Part shown: piece after piece, positions 55,511-64,000 of the stretch
Numbering within the stretch: the first letter of the stretch is position 1
How the letters are laid out: every line of letters starts with the position of its first letter
Assembly: GCA_028583405.1 (NCBI GenBank)
Contig: CM053262.1
Span: 21,403,506-21,467,505 of the forward strand
Direction: 5' to 3'
DNA: 64,000 nucleotides
DNA from: Pogonophryne albipinna
Lineage: Eukaryota > Chordata > Actinopteri > Perciformes > Artedidraconidae
The notes under the pieces: generated by a model
Database searches by the model: none
Seen by the model: the letters and a program-made list of their open reading frames with translations, nothing else
Told to the model about the DNA's origin: nothing
Position numbers and translations under genes: made by a program

Positions 55511-58500
55511 CTACAGGGAGCCGGAGGCCGCCGCCTGCAGCTCCTGGAAGGTGCTGTCGAAGCAGCGCTTCAGGTCCGAGTACGTCACCACCAGCACGCT
55601 CTTCTCGTCCCGGGACACCAGGCTCATCTTCTCAGGAACACCCGCGTCCAGCTGGGGGAAACAAGAGGATTCCGTTTTTAACAGAAACATTTATGGAAGA
55701 AAATTGTTATTTCTAAGGACTTAAAGTACAAATAGAACCGCTAGCTGATTAGTCAATTGTCAAATGTGACCCGCTCTATCGAAATCAGTCGGAAGTCCCA
55801 ACGGCTCATTTCAAAGTAAACGTGGATTTGCGTAAAAAAATAGTTGTTCAGGGTTCGGGTGTTTTGTTTGATTTTAAATAAACAAAGTCTTTGCTTTCAG
55901 AATATGAAACTTTTATTTCCAAAATCACAAGATAAATAAATGTTTGAAGCTTGTAAAGGGAAGAAGACAGCTCTCCCTCGCACCCTGCTCTTCCACACGC
56001 CGCCCCCCCTCCCTCCGGCTGACATTATGAATGTAAGGAATATAGTAATCATAGATAACACGGCAGGGTCCGTTAGTTTGTTTTCATCTGATTTCAAATA
56101 AACAAAGTCTTGGCTTTCAGAATATTAAACTTGTTTCGGCAAATTCAGATGATAAATACAACTTTCAAGCTTCGGCATAATTACAAGCGGAGAACGGAGT
56201 AACTTGACGTCACAGCAAGCAGAACAACAGCCGGTGTTTCTCATGAGTGTTTTCCCCGGGAAACAAACACAATACACACAAACGCAAAAATACACAAACA
56301 CACACGGTCGCTTCCCCCAGACCAGTAATCCAAACGAAAATATTTTCCCTCCGTACTACTTTGATCATTTGCTCCGCTAATAACCAATCAGATCGATGGA
56401 TTCCAGAGAAGAGGAAACTTTGAAGGCCTTTTTCTCAAAACGATGAATCTCCTCTTTCCAACAGTGTATACAACTCAAAATGTGTCTCCGGGTCAATGCG
56501 ACTGATTTTGTCACAAATAATAATCTAACTGCCAAAAAAACCAAAAGCTAGACTTTATGACAGCTTCTCTCATCGGAGGATTTTACGTTTTTATCTCCTG
56601 TGATTGTAAACTCACATTGGGCTTTAGCTATAGATGCTTTTCCAATAGACCATTGTTAGACCAAAAAGATAGACAAAATAATCAGCAGGTCGATCGACGA
56701 TTTAAAAATAATATTACTTGAAGCTCTTCTTTTTGGGAAGTAGTTTGATGGCGAGATAGATATCATGCGGAACTACCGATTAATATAATCTAAGAATATG
56801 TCGATTAAATAACGAGATAAGACTTGTGAAGAACAATTTGTCACAGCTTCTACATTGCGAAGAGGAACAACAGAAGTGAGAAATAAATGTGTCAATGAGT
56901 TCAGGCTGGGGACTTTTTTTTTTAGGGCTGCTTTAAGATGTTGGGTAAAGCATTTGAGATACGATTCCCGTGACCAGATGCAAATCAAACGTCCCCAATA
57001 GAAGCAGGCCGATAAAGAACCTACTTTTACTTTCTCTGTTCTACCATCGGTTAGCCCATAAACGACGTTCTCACGCTTCCCTTCAGTCAATGCATATGAA
57101 GCAGAAACAGATGTTCTGAAAATAGGTGGCTTCGCATGTTTGTATAGGTCTCAGATATATACAGAACATGTCTCTGAAGTGTTTGGCTCCAAACACCAAA
57201 CAGATCATTGCAGCATTACCCATAATCCCCTCTGTTTCAGCCCTGTTTCCAAAGTGCTGATTCTCTGTCTGTTACTTTAGATGAAAATAAGGAGCCCCTC
57301 CCCACGCCCCTCTGAGAGACATTTGGTTACAAAGAACTCAATGGAGCTCGAGGAGGAGATTCAGGTGATAAGGTGGAGGGGGGGGGGTTACCCTGGTTGG
57401 TGATTGGCTAATGGTTACACAAGACAAAACATCGTTATGACATCATAAAGTGGCCAAAATCTGATCAGCTCGTTTTCAGACAGGTTTTTATAGAAATGGA
57501 TCAGGACAAAAAGTGAGAGACTGTTTGTTCCTGAAACGTTCAGAGTCTCTTTACACAGAGGGGACACATGTTGATGTAGAAGAGACATGAAGAAGAGGGG
57601 ACACATGTTGATGTAGAAGAGACATGAAGAAGAGGGGACACATGTTGATGTAGAAGAGACATGAAGAAGAGGGGACACATGTTGATGTAGAAGAGACATG
57701 AAGAAGAGGGGACACATGTTGATGTAGAAGAGACATGAAGAAGAGGGGACACATGTTGATGTAGAAGAGACATGAAGAAGAGGGGACACATGTTGATGTA
57801 GAAGAGACATGAAGAAGAGGGGACACATGTTGATGTAGAAGAGACATGAAGAAGAGGGGACACATGTTGATGTAGAAGAGACATGAAGAAGTGGATTTTG
57901 CATAATAGGTGACCTTTAAATAAAGGTCCTTAAAATGGACAACTTTTAACAACAAATGTCCGACCTTGTTGAGGCAGGCGACGATGTGGCTGAGGTCGAT
58001 CCAGGGCGTCCCCGCTTCGGTCACCTGGTGGAACAGGTGGTCCCGGAAAAGCTTCAACAGGTAGCGATCACCCGTCTCCGACCACGTTGGGTCCTTCTGG
58101 AACCTGAGGCACACAGAGAAGGTCAGAGGGTAGTAACAGAACAACACACACACACACACACACCGGTGGAAGTTAACACAAGTCCTACTTACTCTGGACG
58201 CTCGTTGATGGTTCCCAGTTTGGCCAACAGGCGGAAGAGACGGCCGTTCTGCACCTCCTGCAAAAAGATTATTCATAAGTCACAAAGCGTTGTTGTATCT
58301 CTGACAGTTTGATGAAGGGCTAGACCACAAAAGGGTTTGAAGTGCAATATGTCCTTGACTAGAATTTGACCTTGGAGTTTCATTCACCCACCAGCTGTTC
58401 AAAATATTTACAGAAAAATGGACAGTCAGCAGCGGTAGATTTTAGATCGAGGTTGAATCACACACCGTCACTGAACACAAGTAATATTATTATCTTGACA

Positions 58501-61500
58501 CACTACAAATATAACCAACTTGAAGCAACAGACCTTTTGGCCCGAAGTGAGGGATACATTCTGCAGCGACGTTCATCTTGGATTAGAAACCAGAAGCACT
58601 TTCTCATTGACACTACCCACTTCAAGTCTGTAGTCATTTAGATTTCCCACCATGACCACACTACTTGCTGCAGAGTATGCAGATAGTGCACCCCGAAGGG
58701 TCAATTAAATACATAAACCTGAAACATGCCCAAAAAAAGGGGGGGATTTAAGAATGAAGAAACGTTCTGAAAGTGAAAAAGCACAGGTGAACTGACAATT
58801 AACCCTTTCAAAAAAACACTTCTCAACCCGGCAAGACCACGGTCAGAAACTGAAACCGCTGTCGCTTGAGTTTCTTCCCATATATGGTGCTTTACAGAAA
58901 ACACTTCCTCCTTACTGGAAAGAAAGCTGTATTATCATCACTGAAAAACCAACTGTGATATTTTCTTGTTATCTCAAACTTTTTTTAGGATGAGAGCTAC
59001 TTTCAAAAAGTAAAACAAGTCGTGAGCTACTTTTAGTCCGCAGTGTATATATTTAGCACATTTTAACATTATTATATGCTGACCTCTAACCTTTGTGTGC
59101 TGTTTGGGTCTGTGGGACCCGTTTTCAGTGTTTACTAAAAGAACATGTATGCAATCTAATTATTTTAACCTGCTTTATTTGGGAGTGGACCTCACATACT
59201 CTAGGGGGGTCCGGGGCATGGGAAGGGTTAAATGCATCAATCTGGTGCACTTTGAGCACAAAATGGAAATGGATATAGCAAAAAAGTAACAATTAAAAGA
59301 TGTTTGGAGTTCTATTTGAGTTATTAATTTGTTGTCAAAGAGATGCTGATTTGAAACCGTTGTTACATACAGATACGGCATTTCCTGTTTCTGTCCCAAA
59401 GCTTGTCGCTGTATTTACTCCCCCCATCTGACAGAGGGGAGCCTCGTTGAGCTGCGAGTGTCACTCCGTCACGGGGGGGTAGTGTGTAGGGGTAGGGTGT
59501 AGGGCGTGGTTTGGGATTGGGCCTTCTTGTGTGAGAACATGTATGCCAGCACTGGATTTCTAACGAAAATGTAAAATTTCCCTACAACCTGCTGCATTAA
59601 AATAATTTGCATCTGAATGTTTTTCAGGGTAGAGTTTCGTGATATATGAAATTCATTTGAATAATAACGTTTTGTTTGGTGCGCTATTTAAAATTGGATG
59701 TGCAACAACAAGTTGATCGACCGAAAGAAAACCGCCACATATTCCGATAATCGATTAATTGTTAGCATCAGTGAGCAGTGAGCAAACGGCACAAGTACAT
59801 TTGAGTGCAGAAATTGCAGAAGTTGTGTCTGGCTGTAAAATATGGAGATTTCCTGCTTTTGTTTCAATATTTTTGCTTAAATGTATGCTTGGAAAGGGGG
59901 AAAGTGTAACAGAGAACGTGAGAAGTTGAATTTCAAACAAAAAAACGTAATGATGCCACGTGCAGTCTGCAGCTTTACACAACAGTGTGAACAGTTATGA
60001 AACATGACCCCAGGCTACGTATCAGGGAACCCAGGAATGAACACATTGTGTCCATCTGGGGTTTCATGCAAATGTTGTGTTTTTTGACATGTTTAAAAAA
60101 AAAATCCCTGTATGCAGATACACATTGAGCTGAGGCATTATGCAAAGATGCCATGGTAAACTAGAAACGGTTACACTGTCCCAACAGCAGTTATCAGCAG
60201 ATCACAGGCAGGCTGGGCCACAACAACAAACCTACTTTTCTAGCCCAGTTGTATTACTACAGAAAGGCGTTTCCTTGTTCTACTCTCCAGTTGCTATATG
60301 AACCAGTTAGCAGGTAGAAACACTAGCACAAACTACTTAGTTTGCTGGATGTATAAAGTGCCACAGAGTTAAGGAGAAGTTGATAAACAAGAAGAGCGAT
60401 GAGGTGAAGGTCGGCTGTTTCACACATTCACTCCCTAACAAGAGGCGGCTAAACTCAAGACGAGACTGCAAGGCCAACTATATACCATACAACATCCTGT
60501 GTGCACACAACTTCCCTCTTAGCTCACTGAACGCATGGCCTACTTCCGACCATTACCCAGAATATCAGCCTGACAACAACAACAGGACTGCAACGTGCGC
60601 TAGGGCTGCTCGATTATGGCAAATATCATAATGTCGATTATTTGGGTCAATAATTAATATAACGATTATTAAAAACGATTATCCATTTACAGTTTTTTTA
60701 CATTAACAGTTGATTACCCTGAACTTTAAGTATAATTCAACTGGAAAAACAATTAAACATATAAAAAAAAAATCGTTTTATTTCAATTATGTTGTTTTCA
60801 TAATCGTTGCAAGCCAAAATCGTAATTGCGATTAAAATACGATGAATTGAGCAGCCCTCACATGTGCTCTGTCTGCTCTGTGCCTTGTGAGACACAGACT
60901 GAAGAAATGCACCTTCACATACCTTAGCCAGATCCTCCTCAATGACATCATTCCTCATCTGCGACGCATCCAGTTGTGTGTAGAACCGAGCTCCAATCAT
61001 TGGCATTATGTCATTGACGCTGCGCGGGCGAGACTGTTCAGTCAGCAGATACCTGCACAGACACACACACTTTAGTTTGACTTGTGGTTTCTTGGAAAGG
61101 ATGAATAAAGACTCTTCCACAAAAAAACTTGACTTATATTTGTTGACAAAAGGAGCAGAGACAAAGGGTGACACCTAAAATCCTTTCCGCTACATAACAC
61201 CAGCATTGTTAAAGTAGTTTGAACAGGAATGTTTACTTAATTTAAAAGAGCAGTCTTGCCAACCAGATTCCAGCTTTGTCTCATTTGTTAAACGTGGCAT
61301 TTATGAAGGTTCTGGATGGCTGGGAGGCTTCAAGAATGTAAAACTGCGGTCTCAACTTGGCCAATCAAATTTAAGAAGAACATTTAAGAGATCAAATCAC
61401 CTTGGGAGTTGTTTTAAGCAAACTGTGATCAGAGGTTTTAGTGTAAAAGCTTTGGTAGGCAACATAGAACAAGTGTTTGGGGTAAACTACATAAAACGAA

Positions 61501-63169
61501 CGGAAAATCCCAGCCCATTGTTTCCAACTGTTTTCCAATGAAACCAACGAGAAGGTCCCCGAGTTTGCAGCACTGACAGCTCCTCTCCAATCCTCCCTCC
61601 AAAGCCACTCCCCTAAAATGATCAGTATGAACTATCACAACAGTATGGCTTTGTTAGCAGCTGTCAGGTTAGCAGCGCCTGCCATGTGTGCATTTGTCAC
61701 TAAAACAGTCACATGTGCCAAACTCAAGGCCCGGGGGCCAAATCAGGCCCGTGGTGGATTTAATTTCGGCCCGCAGGATAATTTATAATTACTATTAGAT
61801 CTGGCCCGCCGGTATATTGCACGCACACCTTCACTCCATCCTGAGGGTCTCCTCAGCTCAGAGCCTGACCCCAAACATTGATGACCTTGCACCCAAGATG
61901 AGATGCCAAGTATCTGAACTAGCATCACAGAGCAGCACACGGAGTTTAATGGATGTTTCCTTCTGCACTTTCTCTCTCACGACAACAGAGCATGTTTGGT
62001 TTGTTCTTTGAGGGAAATAGTTTTGTTGAAGCTGTTGTTGGCCTGTGGGAAAATGTAATCATAAGAAATGACTCTGGAAAAGCTGCAGATAGAGCCATAA
62101 GAAATGAATGCAACTGATTATTTAATGTTTAATGTTGTTTTTATCGGCAATAATTTAAGCTTTGTTAGTTCCAGGTTTAATATGTGCAATAAGTTCATTT
62201 CAATAAGTTTTACAATAAACATTGAACCAGTCCGGCCCTCGACTAGTACCCATTTTTTTACTTTGGCCCACTGTGTATTTGAGTTTGACCCCCCTGAGTT
62301 AGTAGGTACGAACTTTCTTATCAAACTTTATGTCAGGACAATTTTCGATTCTATGCAATTTCCCACGTGCTGCACCCCCCTCCCTTTCTTACAGGATCAG
62401 GTTCTTGAGGTCTGAAGAGTAGTTGATGGACACCAGCTCCATGGCCTTCTGCAGGTTCTCCCTTTGAATGCCGGCCAGGGAGTTGCATGACAGCGCCAGC
62501 ACCACCTTGCCCAGTGACACTAGGTCTGCTTGCTACACAACAGAAACACACACATATCACAGAGGATACCGTTACGAAGAGCTTTTCCACACATGCTGGC
62601 GTTAAGTATTGACATGTTACTCCTTCCATTAGCACTTCTGGGATGTATATTCAAGTGTAGTTCAACACAAAGTCGTCATAAAAAGTACCTGGTACTGTGG
62701 CATTAGGGCAAGATGATTGGTCTGACTGCTGTCAAAAGTTAAGACATCAAACACCCCGACACAGTTCACCCGTAACCTGCAGAGATAAGAAACCATCATC
62801 AGTAATAGTTTAGTCTGAGTGTGCACAGCAACATGGTTGTGGGGGAAAAGGAAGCGTAAACTGAAAACACTCTTCCGCTTTCAATACATTTTCAGTAAAC
62901 TTATCTCCACCTTCTGAGCTTGAAGGAAATTCACGCTCTGTGCACCAGGGTCTAATTAACAGCATTTATCAATGATGATAATGAGGTGTTAATGTGTGTG
63001 TACCTGGTCTTGCCAGTAATGAGAATCTTGCTGGGGTCCATGACGCGGCAGGCCAGGCCGGCGGTGTGGATGGTGCGCAGGGCCGAGCTCAGCTGCACGA
63101 TGTAGGCCCAGATCAGAGACTCGGGCAGCAGACCTGCGTGCTGCCGAGGCGGAGGAGGCTCATGTTGTC
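55511..63169 (-). CDS. pan3: PAN3 poly(A) deadenylase regulatory subunit, 3' part
   Basis: Seven exons on the minus strand, 5' to 3': 63169-63004, 62776-62689, 62532-62393, 61052-60923, 58257-58193, 58103-57965, 55651-55511 (stop at 55511-55513). All junction phases agree. The protein part is the pseudokinase C-lobe ([20 protein letters not shown], then ILITGKTR and [13 protein letters not shown]), the coiled-coil and the C-terminal knob ([44 protein letters not shown]). This is near-identical to vertebrate PAN3 as I know it. PAN3 dimerises, binds PABP and recruits the PAN2 nuclease to trim mRNA poly(A) tails in the cytoplasm. Upstream exons (zinc finger, PAM2, pseudokinase N-lobe) lie beyond 64000. 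It converges on flt1. Confidence 0.93.
55860..56177. repeat. Diverged tandem duplication in pan3 last intron
   Basis: The block AAATAAACAAAGTCTTTGC followed by TTTCAGAATAT..AAGCTT occurs near 55875 and again about 220 bp later near 56096, with many substitutions. Confidence 0.55.
57142..57915. mobile_element. TTAA-family element, copy 2, left end truncated (pan3 intron)
   Basis: Matches the element at 25927-27360 from TATAGGTCTCAGATATATAC to the right end ATAATAGGTGACCT with TTAA beyond. It lacks the first 35 bp or so and also the 626-bp MITE, so it shows the empty site of that insertion. Confidence 0.7.
57558..57891. repeat. 36-bp minisatellite, about 9 units
   Basis: Same unit as at 27003-27330 and about the same copy number, in the same place within the element. 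The open minus-strand frames here are repeat artefacts. Confidence 0.95.
60601..60859. mobile_element. Small hAT-type MITE (pan3 intron)
   Basis: Ends TAGGGCTGCTC and GAGCAGCCCTC, with internal CGATTAT/ATAATCG symmetry. Flanking 8-mers ACGTGCGC and ACATGTGC are a diverged target duplication (two transitions). Confidence 0.7.
61713..62303. mobile_element. hAT-type element, copy A (pan3 intron)
   Basis: Left end CATGTGCCAAACTCAAGGCC, right end TTTGAGTTTGACCCCCCTG. The right 190 bp is present in inverted orientation at 63884-64000. No transposase frame. The target duplication is not clear. Confidence 0.65.
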
Positions 63170-63883
63170 CTGCAAGAGAACACATGCTTCATCACGATAA
63201 CGTAGGCTGAAGGGTTAGACATTACTCATGAAGTAAAACCCAAACTGTCATTAACTTCCTTGGCATACGTATCTTCAGGATAAACGGTCAGTTAGTCACA
63301 CGTCTTTCTGTATAACGGTTATTTTCTATCATGACAATTTAACCTTTAGGACACGTATTATACTCTAAGTTCGGGAAACAGTAAAAAGCCCAAACTGATA
63401 TCTTCTTGGCATTTTTGTCTGACCAACAGTCCAAAAAACCCCAAAGACTTCAGTTTAAAATGATATCAAACTGAAATTCTGATCATTGAGACGGGCATTT
63501 TAGGGCTGATAAACAATAAATGCAGATAACACTTTTTGTTCTAATGACTCGTGACATTTCTACAAACAGAAATGAAGTTCCCCGTTTCCAGAAATCATCC
63601 TTGATATCAATTCAAAACTTAGGCTTGCTTCTTGTAATATTCTGTCATACCACAAACACAGGGTTGGGTAAGGTTACTCTGGGGACTTGTGTGTGGGAGT
63701 GTACTGTAAAAAAACCACAATGTCACATTGAGAAAGAGATGAAACTGCAAAATTGTTCGTTTAGGCAATTTGAGAAATTCATTTGCACTTTATGATTGCG
63801 TGATTTTGGGGTGTTTTTTCGCCTGTGAAATTCTTAACAAATCAACATAACAAATGGTTATCAGCTACTGACTTACAGGGGGG

Positions 63884-64000
63884 TCAAACTCAAATACACA
63901 GTGGGCCAAAATAAAAAGATGGATACTAGTCGAGGGCCGGACTGGTTCAATGTTTATTGCAGAACTTATTAAAATGAACTTATTGCACATATTAAACCTG
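63884..64000. mobile_element. hAT-type element, copy B, cut by the window edge
   Basis: Starts CAGGGGGGTCAAACTCAAAT and continues as the reverse complement of the right part of the element at 61713-62303, with few differences. It runs past the end of the window. Confidence 0.7.

Overview
This is vertebrate, almost certainly teleost, nuclear DNA. It has multi-exon genes with GT-AG introns, very long (TG)n microsatellites and many fish-type DNA transposons and LTR fragments. Four protein-coding loci can be read by joining exons whose splice phases agree.

Layout. Positions 294-1642 (+) hold the last four exons of a TMPRSS7 (matriptase-3)-like serine protease. Positions 2378-11589 (+) hold a complete 19-exon matriptase/ST14-like type II transmembrane protease (875 aa: TM, SEA, two CUB, four LDLa, trypsin domain). 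Positions 11620-17200 are intergenic, and most of this is a 3.9-kb transposon (12882-16785). It has 463-bp terminal inverted repeats, each carrying a THAP-type zinc-finger fragment, and a solo LTR nested inside. Positions 17489-51943 (+) hold a complete 30-exon flt1 (VEGFR1; 1264 aa, seven Ig domains, TM, split tyrosine kinase, C-tail). Its promoter has adjacent CRE-like, ETS and TATA motifs, and its intron 10 contains a candidate alternative terminal exon for a soluble isoform. Positions 55511-63169 (-) hold the last seven exons of pan3, the pseudokinase subunit of the PAN2-PAN3 deadenylase. It converges on flt1, and this flt1/pan3 tail-to-tail pair matches the neighbourhood on human chromosome 13. 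That linkage supports flt1 rather than kdr or flt4.

The flt1 model (3795 nt), the ST14-like model (2628 nt) and the pan3 3' part all stay in frame across every junction, which strongly supports the exon boundaries. Introns and spacers hold nested transposons: a family with TTAA at its ends carrying a 36-bp minisatellite, hAT-type elements with 8-bp target duplications, a Tc1/mariner-type foldback, an element with TIRs and repeated CGGTAGTGA motifs, and LTR remnants.

The points most worth checking are the THAP-bearing long-TIR transposon, the candidate soluble-flt1 terminal exon, an activation-loop Asp in flt1 where human FLT1 has Asn, loss of the Gly-Ser SEA self-cleavage motif in the matriptase, and a duplicated poly(A) region between the convergent flt1 and pan3 genes. 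All identifications come from reading the sequence and from family knowledge. No database search was run.
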